A stretch of 64,000 nt of DNA from Haloterrigena turkmenica DSM 5511 (GTDB lineage: Archaea > Halobacteriota > Halobacteria > Halobacteriales > Natrialbaceae), in assembly GCF_000025325.1 (NCBI RefSeq), contig NC_013743.1, forward strand, positions 2,976,001-3,040,000. The letters run 5' to 3'. The notes beneath the pieces are model-generated. The model was not told the origin of the DNA, searched no databases, and saw nothing but the letters and a program-made list of their open reading frames with translations. Position numbers and translations under genes: made by a program. This document shows positions 1 to 8,975 of this stretch, one piece after another (positions within the stretch are counted from its first letter, which is position 1; each line of letters begins with the position of its first letter).

Positions 1-81
1 CCCTGTTGCCAGCGTGTGCAGAACACTCGAATGCCGTCTGCTACGAACCGAATCCGGCGGTTCCTTCCACCTCGCTGTACT

Positions 82-305
82 CTGGCAACGGGGGCTTCCA
101 CGTCCTCCCTAGCCGACTTCTGCTCGCGGGCCGTGCGCGGCGCGCAGCGCCGCGAACTCGAGGCGGTGAAACCGCCTCGTACGGCCCGCTCGCACGGTTC
201 GCGGAACCTCCGGTTCCGCGCTAACGCTCACTCACGCTGTTCGTTCGCACATCCCTCGCGATATTCGAACCGCGACTCCGTCGCGGTTCAGCGCGCCAGC
301 AGCGT
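82..305 (-). repeat. Palindrome-rich intergenic repeat, copy A
   Basis: Non-coding and rich in short palindromes. Read on the minus strand it shares blocks with copies near 36.1-36.5 and 44.1-44.5 kb: a GGCGCG-GCTGG-like end, GCGAGGGATG, AGCGTTAGCGCGG, then CGGCT-GGGAGG-CGTGG and CCCGTTGCCA. The block at 121-190 is an inverted, near-identical match to 36228-36295. The short reading frames here are repeat-derived and I do not call them genes. The rest of bases 1-360 holds no other feature I recognise. Confidence 0.7.
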
Positions 306-360
306 TCACTGCTGCGGCTGACCAACTCTCCACTGTAATCCAGCGGGAAGCGATCGCCGA

Positions 361-1422
361 TTACAGCGGTTCGTCGCCCTCGAGGATCCGCTTTGCGCGC
401 GCGGCCAGTGCCGGGACGCGGTCTTCCATCTTCGGGTACAGCGGGTTGTCCGCGTTGCCCTCGAGATGCCGGCGGAAGAACATCTCGCCGAGGCCGGCCA
501 GTTTATAGACCGCCAACGTCCGGTAGAACCGCTCGTGTTCGAACTCGAGGCCGGTGAGTTCCTCCCAGCGGTCGACGAGTTCGATGCGGGTCGGGTAGCC
601 CTCGCGTTCCATAAACCGCGTGACCAGTTCCGGAATCTCGGGGGCGGGATCCTTCGGATCGCGCCAGTAGGAGAGCATCCAGCCCAGATCGGCCCGCGGG
701 TCGCCCAGCGTCGCCATCTCCCAGTCGAAGACGGCGTTGAGTTCCGGCGGCGTGCCGGGGGCGAACATCACGTTATCGAGCTTGTAATCGCCGTGGACCA
801 GCGAGTGCGGGTGGTCCTCGGGGACGTTTGACTCGAGCCAGTCGCCGACCTCGTAGAGGACGGGCACCTCGCGCTCGTCCTCGGTGACCTCGAACGCCCA
901 CGAGAGCTGTTTGCCCCAGCGGTCGACCTGCCGTTGGGTGTAGCCCGTGGGACGGCCGAACTCGCCGAGGCCGAGTTCCTCGTAGTCCAGCCGGTGGATC
1001 TTCGCCAGCGTGTCGACGAGTTCCTCGCCGGTCCGCCGGCGGTGGGCGGGGTCGGCGAACCGCTCCGGTTCGTCCTCCCGGAGGACGTCGCCCTCGAGGC
1101 GTTCCATCACGTAGAAGTCGCTGCCGATGACGGCGTGGTCGTCGCAGGCCACCTTCGTCTCGGGGACAGGGACGTCGGTGTCCGTCAGGGCCGACGTCAC
1201 CCGATGCTCCCGGAGAACGTCGTGGGCGGTGTCGGCGGTCTCGCCCGGCGGCGGTCGCCGGATGACCAACTCCTCGCCGCCCCAAGTGACGAACAGCGTC
1301 TCGTTGGAGTGGCCCTCCTGGTGGCGCTCGATCTCGTAGCCGTCGACCTCGCCGAGGTGCTCCTCGAGGTAGGCGACTAGCGCGTCCTCGTCGACCAGCC
1401 GCTCGTAGTACTCGTCGCTCAT
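361..1422 (-). CDS. Phosphotransferase family protein (APH/ACAD10-11 kinase-like)
   Basis: 353 residues with the fold of aminoglycoside or choline kinase-like phosphotransferases. The catalytic loop HGDYKLDN is at residues 210-217 and the metal-binding FDWEMATLGDP begins at 232. The N-terminal strand LVIRRPPPG (about 52-60) and DLGWMLSYW (245-253) resemble the kinase domain of ACAD10/ACAD11, enzymes that phosphorylate 4-hydroxyacyl-CoAs, so an acyl or hydroxyacyl substrate is more likely than an antibiotic. That substrate is inferred from family resemblance. The start is the ATG at 1422. It appears to be a single gene: the upstream gap to the HAD gene (about 230 bases) is AT-richer and can hold its own promoter. 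Confidence 0.8.
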   Translation of the reverse strand: MSDEYYERLVDEDALVAYLEEHLGEVDGYEIERHQEGHSNETLFVTWGGEELVIRRPPPGETADTAHDVLREHRVTSALTDTDVPVPETKVACDDHAVIGSDFYVMERLEGDVLREDEPERFADPAHRRRTGEELVDTLAKIHRLDYEELGLGEFGRPTGYTQRQVDRWGKQLSWAFEVTEDEREVPVLYEVGDWLESNVPEDHPHSLVHGDYKLDNVMFAPGTPPELNAVFDWEMATLGDPRADLGWMLSYWRDPKDPAPEIPELVTRFMEREGYPTRIELVDRWEELTGLEFEHERFYRTLAVYKLAGLGEMFFRRHLEGNADNPLYPKMEDRVPALAARAKRILEGDEPL

Positions 1423-1652
1423 GGCGTACTGAGGGGAGCCGATACGGTGAATTCCGTCGGATCGCGATGCGCGCTCGACATTTGTGGACAGTACTAACGC
1501 GACTCTCCTTTACGAAAATAGTTTCGCTGGAAATTCTTTCTTACAATGTTCATACGATACGAGTTATCAATCCACGTGGCTACGACGGTCAGAAGTGATT
1601 CAGTCGCCGTCGCGGTTCCCAAATTTATGGCCGATGCCGAGTCGGCCCGCGT

Positions 1653-2369
1653 TCACGTCCCATCGACGATCTCGAGCACCTCCGCGGGCGATTCGATCCG
1701 GTAGGAGACGGCCGGGCCGTCCTCGGCGCCGAAGGCGACACCGCGGATTCCCATCTCGTCAGCGCCCTTCACGTCGTGGTCGTACCGGTCGCCGATCATC
1801 AGCGATCGTTCGGGGGCGACGCCGGCCTTCGCGAGCGCCGTCTCGAAGATTTCGGGATCGGGCTTGGTCCGGCCGACCTCCTCCGACGTGGTGATCGAAT
1901 CGAACCGTTCGCGGACGCCAAACTGCTCGAGCATCTCCTTTCCCGCCTCGTCGTCGACGTCGCTGATGACGCCGACGTGGATCTCGCGGTCGGCGAGTTT
2001 CGCGATGGTCTCCGGAGCGCCCGGGACTGGTTCGATCGACGAGTTGACGATTTCCTCGAAGTCGGGTTCCCATCGCTCTCGCGGGAGTTTCTCGCCGACG
2101 AGGGCCTCGACGCCCGCCGCGTACCCCTCGCGGGCCGAGCGAAACTCGGTGCCATCGCGCTCGCGGAAGTAGTCGCCGACGGCCGTCCGCCAGACGTCGA
2201 CGGCTTCCTCGACGCTCATCTCGAGGCCGTGCTCCTCGACCAGCCCCTCGACGAACGCCGCGTGGGCGCCCTGGACGGACTCGAGATCGAGGATGACGCC
2301 GCCGATGTCCCAGAAGACGGCCTCCCAGTCGGCGGATTCGTCGTCGATCGTGCGCTCATCGGCGCTCAT
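1653..2369 (-). CDS. HAD superfamily hydrolase
   Basis: 238 residues from the chosen ATG at 2369, which overlaps the stop of the upstream oxidase gene in an ATGA, so the two are probably translated together. Motif I is FWDIGGVILD with the nucleophile Asp at about residue 21. The residue two positions later is Gly rather than the usual Asp, as in the FDxGGV branch of HAD proteins. The conserved Lys region is GRTKPDPEIF and motif IV is MIGDRYDHD, about residues 195-203, followed by KGADEMGIRGV. A small phosphate ester such as phosphoglycolate or a sugar phosphate is plausible, but the substrate cannot be read from the sequence. An in-frame ATG at 2384 would add five residues. Confidence 0.8.
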   Translation of the reverse strand: MSADERTIDDESADWEAVFWDIGGVILDLESVQGAHAAFVEGLVEEHGLEMSVEEAVDVWRTAVGDYFRERDGTEFRSAREGYAAGVEALVGEKLPRERWEPDFEEIVNSSIEPVPGAPETIAKLADREIHVGVISDVDDEAGKEMLEQFGVRERFDSITTSEEVGRTKPDPEIFETALAKAGVAPERSLMIGDRYDHDVKGADEMGIRGVAFGAEDGPAVSYRIESPAEVLEIVDGT

Positions 2370-3661
2370 CGCTCCGCCCTCCAAAGGTTCGAGCGGTCGA
2401 CGTCGTCGATACTCGCACAGCCCGAGAGCCCCACCGTCAGGTCGACGTCGGCCAGCAGGTTCTCGAGAACCGCGCGCACACCGTCCTCGCCGCCGATTCC
2501 GAGACCGAGCGCGTAGGGTCGGCCCAGCAGGACCGCATCGGCGCCGAGCGCGACCGCGCGGAAGACGTCGCTCCCGCGGCGGATCCCGCTGTCGAAGAGG
2601 ACGGGGAACTCCTCGTCGGCCGCCGTGGTGTCGTCGACCGCGTCGACCACGTCAGGTAGCGCGTCGAGGGCCGGTATCGCGCCGTCGACCTGTCGGCCGC
2701 CGTGATTCGAGACGATCAGACCGTCCACACCGCGGTCGACCGCCTCGCGGGCGTCGTCGGGGTGGAGCACGCCCTTGAGAACGATCGGCAGGTCGGTCTG
2801 TTCGTCGAGCCAGTCGAGGTCCTCCCACGTCAGCGAGGCGTCGCCGAAACACTCCTTCCAGGAGCGGATCGCCGAGACGGGGTCGTCCTCGGGATCGGCC
2901 TCGAGCCGGGCTCGAAACGCGGGATCCGCGAAGTAGTTCTGTAGGCCCTGGGTCTCGAGGAAGGGGAGATAGCCGAGTTCGATGTCGCGCTCGCGCCAGC
3001 CCATCTTCGGCGTGTCGAGGGTGACGACGACGGCCTCGTAGCCCGCGTCTTCGGCGCGCTCGAGGAAGCTGGCGGCGACGTCCCGGTCGGCGCTCCAGTA
3101 GAGCTGGAACCAGCCCGGACTGTCGCCCAGCTCGTCCGCGACGTCCTCGAACGTGTACGAGGAGACCGAACTCAGGACCATCGGAATCCCGAACTCGCGG
3201 GCCGCGCGGGCGACGGCCAGTTCGGCCTCCTCGTGGAGGATCTCCTGGACGCCGATCGGCGCGAGCAGGACGGGCGCGGGGTACTCGGTTCCGAAGAGGT
3301 CGACCGAGAGGTCTCGGTCCGAGACGTCGCGCAGCATTCGAGGAACGATCTGCCACGTCTCGAAGGCGCGATCGTTCGCCCGGACCGTCGATTCGGAGCC
3401 GGCGCCGCCGACGACGTAGGCGAACGCCTCCTCGCTGAGCTCCTCGCGAGCGCGTTCGACGAGATCCTCGTAGGAAACGGGGAACTCGGGCGGTTCGTCC
3501 TCGAGCATCCCGCGGCTGTAGACCGCCTGCTGTCGGTTCGGTCCGTACCGCGGTACGTCGTCCGGCGTCTCGTCTATCGGTGCGTCGTTCGGGGCCTCGT
3601 TCGTCGGCGCGTCGTCCGGGACCTCGTCCGCTGGATCGTTCCGTGAGGTATCATCTGTCAT
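2366..3661 (-). CDS. FMN-dependent alpha-hydroxy-acid oxidizing protein (lactate oxidase/monooxygenase-like)
   Basis: 431 residues from the ATG at 3661. The open frame extends further upstream, but that part is a basic repeat translation (a 27-base tandem repeat), so I reject it. The enzyme oxidises a 2-hydroxy acid such as lactate to the 2-oxo acid with FMN. Seen in sequence: the N-terminal flavin-binding region APVLLAPIGVQ, the central LKGVLHPDDA with its FMN-contacting Lys, the active-site SNHGGRQVDG with catalytic His and Arg, and the phosphate loop DSGIRRGSDVFRA. The N-terminus is an acidic low-complexity stretch of Asp, Pro and Thr repeats. Its stop overlaps the HAD gene start (ATGA). 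Members differ in using O2 or another acceptor, so oxidase, dehydrogenase or monooxygenase remains open. Confidence 0.85.
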   Translation of the reverse strand: MTDDTSRNDPADEVPDDAPTNEAPNDAPIDETPDDVPRYGPNRQQAVYSRGMLEDEPPEFPVSYEDLVERAREELSEEAFAYVVGGAGSESTVRANDRAFETWQIVPRMLRDVSDRDLSVDLFGTEYPAPVLLAPIGVQEILHEEAELAVARAAREFGIPMVLSSVSSYTFEDVADELGDSPGWFQLYWSADRDVAASFLERAEDAGYEAVVVTLDTPKMGWRERDIELGYLPFLETQGLQNYFADPAFRARLEADPEDDPVSAIRSWKECFGDASLTWEDLDWLDEQTDLPIVLKGVLHPDDAREAVDRGVDGLIVSNHGGRQVDGAIPALDALPDVVDAVDDTTAADEEFPVLFDSGIRRGSDVFRAVALGADAVLLGRPYALGLGIGGEDGVRAVLENLLADVDLTVGLSGCASIDDVDRSNLWRAER

Positions 3662-3683
3662 ATCTGTGAGGTTTGCGAGCCGT

Positions 3684-3744
3684 CGCCGTCGATCTCCGCA
3701 TCCGACCCGCCGCCGTCGATCTCCGCATCCGACCCGCCGCTGTC
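3684..3744. repeat. 27-base tandem repeat, two full copies plus a partial third
   Basis: Two exact copies at 3684-3710 and 3711-3737 of a unit starting CGCCGTCGATCTCCG, then a partial third that diverges after CGCTGTC. It lies just upstream of the divergent oxidase start at 3661 and between it and the SDR promoter, in what should be leader or promoter DNA. Confidence 0.85.
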
Positions 3745-3800
3745 TGTATATCCGTGACACCGATTGCCATTCACTTAACGGTACGGTATCTATACCCAAC

Positions 3801-3808
3801 TTTATTAA
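3801..3808 (+). promoter_or_regulatory. Putative TATA box for the SDR gene
   Basis: TTTATTAA in an AT-rich patch. Transcription would start near 3830, just before the 12-codon frame at 3841-3879 and the SDR start at 3876. Confidence 0.45.
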
Positions 3809-3840
3809 CAAACTCTGCGTATGCCCTGGTGGAGCTAACA

Positions 3841-3879
3841 ATGGAAGAGAAACAGCGAGTTACGGGTGGTCGCGTATGA
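3841..3879 (+). CDS. Possible 12-residue leader ORF overlapping the SDR start
   Basis: The ATG at 3841 opens a 12-codon frame (MEEKQRVTGGRV) whose TGA overlaps the ATG of the SDR gene as ATGA. Its start sits about 33 bases after a TATA-like box, where a short-leader transcript would begin. It may be a translational coupling device or chance. There is no protein-level support. Confidence 0.25.
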   Translation: MEEKQRVTGGRV

Positions 3880-4652
3880 GTACCGATCAGTTCAGCGTCG
3901 ACGGCGACGTCGCCATCGTCACGGGTTCCTCGAGCGGCATCGGGCGGGGTATCGCCGAGCGGTTCGCCGCGGACGGCGTCGACGTCGTCGTCTGTTCGCG
4001 CGAACAGGAGAACGTCGATCCCGTCGCCGAGGAGATCAACGAGAGCGAACGTCCCGGTGAGGCGCTGGCCGTCGAGTGCGACGTGACCGACCGCGACGCC
4101 GTCGAGGCGCTGGTCGAGGCGACCGTCGAGGAGTTCGGCGGGCTGGACGTGCTGGTCAACAACGCCGGCGCGTCGTTCATGGCCGACTTCGACGACATCT
4201 CGCCGAACGGCTGGGAGACGATCATCGACATCAACGTCAACGGCACCTACCACTGCACCCACGCCGCCGCGGAGCACTTAAAAGACGACGGCGGCTGCGT
4301 GATCAACCTGGCCAGCGTCGCCGGCCAGCGGGGGTCGCCGATGATGAGCCCCTACGGCGCCGCCAAGGCCGCGGTCATCAACCTCACGACGACGCTCTCC
4401 TACGAGTGGGCCGACGACGACGTCCGCGTCAACTGCATCGCCCCCGGCTTCGTCGCCACGCCGGGCGTCGAGAGCCAGATGGGCGTCTCCGCCGACAACA
4501 TCGACCGCGAGGAGGTCGCCCGCCGCATCGGCACCGTCGAGGAGATCGCCGACCTCACGCAGTTCCTCGCCAGTCCGGCCTCGTCGTACATCATCGGCGA
4601 GACGATCACGGCCCAGGGCGTCCCGCAGATCAGCGAAGAGACCGACTTCTAG
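3876..4652 (+). CDS. SDR family NAD(P)-dependent oxidoreductase
   Basis: 258 residues, the usual size of classical short-chain dehydrogenases. The cofactor glycine motif is TGSSSGIG near residue 17, followed by NNAG near 90, the catalytic Ser in NLASVAGQRGS, and the Tyr-Lys pair in PYGAAKAAV. The C-terminal IAPGFVATPG and SSYIIGETITAQG are typical of 3-oxoacyl-ACP reductase or glucose-dehydrogenase-like members. Substrate is not predictable. Start ATG at 3876 is favoured because upstream in-frame sequence is repeat-like and basic. It is divergent from the hydroxy-acid oxidase gene, so a shared role in hydroxy or oxo acid metabolism is possible but unproven. Confidence 0.85.
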   Translation: MSTDQFSVDGDVAIVTGSSSGIGRGIAERFAADGVDVVVCSREQENVDPVAEEINESERPGEALAVECDVTDRDAVEALVEATVEEFGGLDVLVNNAGASFMADFDDISPNGWETIIDINVNGTYHCTHAAAEHLKDDGGCVINLASVAGQRGSPMMSPYGAAKAAVINLTTTLSYEWADDDVRVNCIAPGFVATPGVESQMGVSADNIDREEVARRIGTVEEIADLTQFLASPASSYIIGETITAQGVPQISEETDF

Positions 4653-4719
4653 GACGTCGCTTCCGTTCGATTGACTTCGCCCCCTCGCGGCCGGCGGACG
4701 GAGACGCCGTCACGCCCTA

Positions 4720-6324
4720 TTGGAAACGGCTGCACCGATCCAAACATTCACAACTCGATGGATGGCAACGGACGATATGTCCCCGTGGAGGCGTTTCGCG
4801 ACCGCGAACGGAATCCGCTCCATCTCGGCCCTCGGCGGACTGTTCGTCCTCGTGGGAGCAGTTCAGGTGAGCGAGGACGTGTTGGCGGATAGCTCCGTCA
4901 GGGAAGCGCTCGCCGATTTCGTTCTCTTCGCCGGACCGGCCGTCGTCCTCCTCTACGGGGGGTATCGGATACGACGAAGCGATCTCCCGCCCGATCGGTA
5001 TCCGCGTATCGCCGGCTGGTGTTTCGGTGGTCTGGTACTGCTGCTCGGCGTCACCGGCCTGCTCGCGCTCAATCCCGAGGCCACCCTCGGAGACCCGATA
5101 CGGGAGATCGGTCTGCAGACGGCGGTCGGTAGTATCGCCGGTCTGGGAGTCGGTGTGATGGAAGCACGGGCTCTCACGCGCGCGGCAGAAGCCGAGCGGA
5201 GCGAGCAGGCGCTGCGCGAGGAACGGAACTTCATCGAGGAACTCGTCGAGACGGCGCCGATCGGGATCGCGACGCTCGACGGCGACGGCGCGTTCGATTT
5301 CCTCAACGATCAGATTCGGGACCTCTTCGGATACACGTCGGACGATATCGGCGGCTACGAGGAGCGCACGGACCTGTTCGATCCGATCCGGTTGGACGGG
5401 ACGCCGCTCGCTCCGGAGGAGAGTCCGTCCTATCGAATCGTCGAGCACGGGGAGACCGTCCACGACGGCCCGATCGGGTTCGAACGACCCGACGGCGAGC
5501 GCGTGTGGCTACTGATCAGCGGCAAACCGTTGCAGGACGATGGGCGGCGAAAAGCCGTGCTCACCTGCACGGACGTCACCGAACGGGTGGAGTACGAACG
5601 CGACCTACAGGAATCGAACGAACGGCTGGAGCAGTTCGCCTACGCCGCCTCTCACGACCTGCAGGAACCGCTTCGGATGATCTCGAGTTACCTCCAACTG
5701 CTCGAGAACCGGTACGCCGACGAACTCGACGCCGAGGCCCGGGAGTTCATCGACTTCGCGGTGGACGGGGCCGATCGGATGCGCGGAATGATCGACGCCC
5801 TGCTCGACTACTCCCGGGTCGACAAGGAGACGGATACGTTCGAGACCGTCGAACTGGACAGCGTCCTGAGCGACGTCCGCGCGGACCTCCGGGCGAGAAT
5901 CGAAGCGAGCGACGCCGAGATCGCGGTCGACTCGCTCCCGCGGGTCTACGGCGACGGAGAGCAGCTCCGACAGGTGTTCCGGAACCTGCTGGACAACGCC
6001 ATCGAATACAGCGGCGAGGAGCCGCCGCGCGTACGCGTCTCGGCCGAACGGGACGAGGACGAGTGGGTGATCGCCGTCCGCGACGAGGGAATCGGAATCG
6101 ATACGGAGGAACTCGACCGCGTTTTCGAGGTGTTCGAGCGCCTCCATCCCCCCGACGAGCACGACGGGACGGGCATCGGACTGGCGCTCTGCGAACGGAT
6201 CGTCGAACGCCACAACGGAGAGATCTGGGCCGAGTCGGTACCGGGCGACGGTTCGACGTTTTACTTCACCGTTCCCGTCGAGGAGCGGCCGCCGAACTCC
6301 GTCGGTGAGCCGCTCACCGCGTAG
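4720..6324 (+). CDS. Membrane sensor histidine kinase with PAS domain
   Basis: Up to 534 residues; starts at 4720, 4762 or 4777 are possible and all precede the first membrane segment. About four hydrophobic helices fill residues 30-145, then a short coiled linker, a PAS domain (about 165-280, beginning ERNFIEELVETAPIGIATLD), a HisKA dimerisation domain with the phospho-acceptor His near 312 in AASHDLQEPLRM, and HATPase_c with N-box DNAIEYS, G1 DEGIGID and G2 GTGIGLALCERI. It senses an unknown signal at the membrane and would phosphorylate a response regulator. None is encoded nearby. The catalytic half is almost the same as in the kinases at 8976 and 33969. Confidence 0.9.
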   Translation: METAAPIQTFTTRWMATDDMSPWRRFATANGIRSISALGGLFVLVGAVQVSEDVLADSSVREALADFVLFAGPAVVLLYGGYRIRRSDLPPDRYPRIAGWCFGGLVLLLGVTGLLALNPEATLGDPIREIGLQTAVGSIAGLGVGVMEARALTRAAEAERSEQALREERNFIEELVETAPIGIATLDGDGAFDFLNDQIRDLFGYTSDDIGGYEERTDLFDPIRLDGTPLAPEESPSYRIVEHGETVHDGPIGFERPDGERVWLLISGKPLQDDGRRKAVLTCTDVTERVEYERDLQESNERLEQFAYAASHDLQEPLRMISSYLQLLENRYADELDAEAREFIDFAVDGADRMRGMIDALLDYSRVDKETDTFETVELDSVLSDVRADLRARIEASDAEIAVDSLPRVYGDGEQLRQVFRNLLDNAIEYSGEEPPRVRVSAERDEDEWVIAVRDEGIGIDTEELDRVFEVFERLHPPDEHDGTGIGLALCERIVERHNGEIWAESVPGDGSTFYFTVPVEERPPNSVGEPLTA

Positions 6325-6471
6325 CGACCGAAACCCCGTGGTTCGCTGGCGCGCTCAGTCGAGAGCGGATGACGGAACGACGACCGTCCGCCGGAGGCGA
6401 TCCGTAAACGGAAGTGATCGTGCTGCCAATTCCCATACACCCAAAAGGACGGCGCTGGTCTGTGACCTACG

Positions 6472-7473
6472 ATGACAGACCGAGACGTTCACCTGCCGGT
6501 CGCGGCCCAGCCGACCGTCGACTCGATCGTCGACTACACGCAACGCGCGGAGGAGGGCGGCTACGACTGCGCGTGGCTCCCCGAGACGTGGGGACGAGAC
6601 GGCGCCACCGTCCTGACGGCGATGGCCGAACGCACCGCGGAGATCGATATCGGCTCGAGCATCCTCAACACCTACTCCCGGTCGCCGGCGCTGCTCGGCC
6701 AGACCGCGGCGACGCTCCAGGAGGTCTCCGACGGGCGGTTCCGACTCGGACTCGGCCCTAGCGGCCCCGTGGTCATCGAGAACTGGCACGGAATGGAGTA
6801 CGGCAATCCGCTCCGGCGCACCCGCGAGACCGTCGAGATCGTCCGACAGGTCCTCTCGGGAGAGACCGTCGACTACGACGGCGACGACTTCCAGCTCTCG
6901 GGCTTCCGCCTGCGTTGCGAGGCTCCGGACCCCCAGCCGCCGGTCGAGGTCACTGGAATGGGACCGAAGGCCGTCGAACTCGCCGGCCGGTTCGCCGACG
7001 GCTGGCACGGGATCATGCTCACCCCCGAGGGGATGGCAGATCGCATCGAAGATATCGAACGGGGCGCCGATCTCGGCGACCGCGACCCCGACGAGGTGCA
7101 GGTCACCGCCGGCGTCACCTGCTGTGCCCTCGAGGATACCGAGCGCGCCCGCGAACTCGCCCGCCAGCACGTTGCCTTCTACGTCGGCGGGATGGGTACC
7201 TTCTATCGGGACGCCCTCGAGCGCCAGGGTTACGACGCGGCCGGGGAGATCCACGACGCCTGGCAAGCGGGCGACCGCGAGCGGGCCCTCGAACTGGTCG
7301 ACGAGACCGTCCTCGAGGATCTCTGTGCCTTCGGCGATCCCGAGACCGCACGGGAGCGACTCGAGCGCTACGAGGCGGTCGACGGGATCGACGCCGTCGC
7401 GGTCAGCTTCCCGCGGGGCGCCGACGAGGACGAGATCCGGCGGACGATGGACGCGGTGGCGCCCGACGCCTGA
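6472..7473 (+). CDS. LLM-class (luciferase-like) F420/FMN-dependent oxidoreductase
   Basis: 333 residues of the luciferase-like monooxygenase TIM barrel. The N-terminal strand with GGYDCAWLPETWGRDGATVL, then GSSILNTYSRSPALLGQTAA and DGRFRLGLGPSGP are characteristic of the F420-dependent branch (tetrahydromethanopterin reductase or glucose-6-phosphate dehydrogenase-like). In haloarchaea F420 is the likely cofactor, which is inference. The ATG at 6472 follows closely after GTGACCTACG. The next gene starts 55 bases downstream on the same strand, so the two may form a small operon. Confidence 0.8.
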   Translation: MTDRDVHLPVAAQPTVDSIVDYTQRAEEGGYDCAWLPETWGRDGATVLTAMAERTAEIDIGSSILNTYSRSPALLGQTAATLQEVSDGRFRLGLGPSGPVVIENWHGMEYGNPLRRTRETVEIVRQVLSGETVDYDGDDFQLSGFRLRCEAPDPQPPVEVTGMGPKAVELAGRFADGWHGIMLTPEGMADRIEDIERGADLGDRDPDEVQVTAGVTCCALEDTERARELARQHVAFYVGGMGTFYRDALERQGYDAAGEIHDAWQAGDRERALELVDETVLEDLCAFGDPETARERLERYEAVDGIDAVAVSFPRGADEDEIRRTMDAVAPDA

Positions 7474-7528
7474 GCGATCGCTCGTCCCCTTCGACAGCTA
7501 CAAACCGCGGATCGACGGAGTTCGTGGT

Positions 7529-8509
7529 ATGCCCGGCAAGGTGAGCCCGGACGACCTGCTCGCGCACGTCTTCGAGCGGACGGGAACCGACGACGAGACG
7601 GTCCTCCAGGGGCCGGCCAACGGGGAGGACGCCGCCGCCATCGCCCCGTTCGGCGGCGACGAGACGCTCGTGGTCAGCTCCGACCCGATCTCGCTGGCCG
7701 CGGAGGGCGTCGGCTCTCTCGCAGTACCGATCGCGTGCAACGACGTCGCCGCCTCCGGCGCCGATCCGCGGTGGCTGACCGTCGTCATCATGCTCCCCGA
7801 CGAGGAGACCGACCTCGAGGCGATCACTAGCGACCTCGACGCCGCGGCCCGGGACGTCGGCGCGACGATCGTCGGCGGCCACTCGGAGTACGTCGACCAG
7901 CTCGAGCGGCCCCTCCTGTCGCTGACCGCGATGGGGACCGCCGAGTCGTTCGTCCCGACCGGCGGCGCCGAACCCGGCGACAGCGTCGTCATCACGAAGG
8001 CCGCGGGGCTCGAGGGAACGGCCATCCTCGCGGCCGACTTCGGCGACGACCTCGGGATCGACGACGCCGTCCGCGAGCGCGCCGCGGCGTTCGTCGACGA
8101 GATCAGCGTGGTTCCGGACGCCCGCGCGGTCCGCGAGTACGCCACCGCGATGCACGACCCGACGGAGGGCGGCGTCGCGGCAGGCCTGCTCGAGATCGCC
8201 CGCGCGTCGGGCGTTCGGCTCGACGTCGATCGCGAGGCGATCCCGATCCGCGAGGAGACGGCGCAGTTGTGCGCGGCCGCCGGCGTCGACCCCCTGCGGA
8301 TCTTCGGCTCGGGCGCGCTGCTCGCGACGGTCCCGAGCGACGACGTCGCGGACTGTCTCGCGACGCTCGAGGCGGCCGGCCTCGAGGGGAGCGAGATCGG
8401 AACGGTCGACGAGGGCGACCCCGCGCTCGTACTCGACGGGGAGTCGATCACCGACCCGATCGAGGACGACCTCTACCCGCTCTGGGCGGACGCGGACGGT
8501 GAGGACTGA
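7529..8509 (+). CDS. AIR synthase-related protein (HypE/PurM/ThiL superfamily)
   Basis: 326 residues. The N-terminal half contains GEDAAAIAPF and VVSSDPISLAAEGVGSLAV, the ATP and metal-binding Asp-rich region of AIR synthase-like proteins, then ACNDVAASGADPRWL. The C-terminal half has HDPTEGGVAAGLLEIARASG, the phosphate-binding signature of HypE-like members, and FGSGALLATVP. No hydrogenase genes are present and the last residues are not the Cys-terminated tail of true HypE, so this is the stand-alone archaeal family. Its reaction, probably ATP-dependent activation of a small molecule, is unknown. Confidence 0.8.
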   Translation: MPGKVSPDDLLAHVFERTGTDDETVLQGPANGEDAAAIAPFGGDETLVVSSDPISLAAEGVGSLAVPIACNDVAASGADPRWLTVVIMLPDEETDLEAITSDLDAAARDVGATIVGGHSEYVDQLERPLLSLTAMGTAESFVPTGGAEPGDSVVITKAAGLEGTAILAADFGDDLGIDDAVRERAAAFVDEISVVPDARAVREYATAMHDPTEGGVAAGLLEIARASGVRLDVDREAIPIREETAQLCAAAGVDPLRIFGSGALLATVPSDDVADCLATLEAAGLEGSEIGTVDEGDPALVLDGESITDPIEDDLYPLWADADGED

Positions 8510-8594
8510 CGTCCGGACCGCACTCGGGCGATCGCGTGTGAGGGCCCGAATTCGCTTGCATGCGGCTTATTGGCACGGCCGCGCTTCTTCGGGC

Positions 8595-8789
8595 ATGGCG
8601 ACAGTCGCGTACGAGGGACCGGACGGGACCGCCGAGGAGACGGTCGACGCCGGCAACATCACCGATTCGGGCAAGGTTCAGGGCCTTCGGATCAAACTCG
8701 AGGACGGCTATATCCACCTTCCCTACACCCGCGTGTACTGGGTTCGGATGAGCAAGGACGAGGGGAGGGCAGACTACTCGTCGGCGTAG
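8595..8789 (+). CDS. Small conserved haloarchaeal protein
   Basis: 64 residues starting at the ATG at 8595 (MATVAYEGPDG). The frame is open further upstream but that part is basic and unlike the rest. The protein is compact, with alternating strands (VQGLRIKLEDGYIHLPYTRV), and looks like a small beta-rich domain. There are no cysteines, no membrane segment and no known catalytic motif. I do not recognise a function. It stands alone between the AIR-synthase-like gene and the kinase gene. Confidence 0.65.
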   Translation: MATVAYEGPDGTAEETVDAGNITDSGKVQGLRIKLEDGYIHLPYTRVYWVRMSKDEGRADYSSA

Positions 8790-8941
8790 GAACGGTCGCC
8801 GCTGCGATTCGCACTCGATTTTGCCGAGGTACTCGATCGGCGACTCGACGGCGGAACGGACGCCGTCCCGCGTTCCGCCGGGATCCGTCGAGCGCGGGTC
8901 GGCGACCCGTAATTCCTATCCCAGATGAAACTACGGTAGAA

Positions 8942-8951
8942 GGTTTTACCC
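8942..8951 (+). promoter_or_regulatory. Putative TATA box for the 8976 kinase
   Basis: GGTTTTACCC centred about 29 bases before the ATG at 8976, the spacing expected of a leaderless haloarchaeal transcript. Confidence 0.35.
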
Positions 8952-8975
8952 GGGCCTTCCCCCTATACGTCCCTA

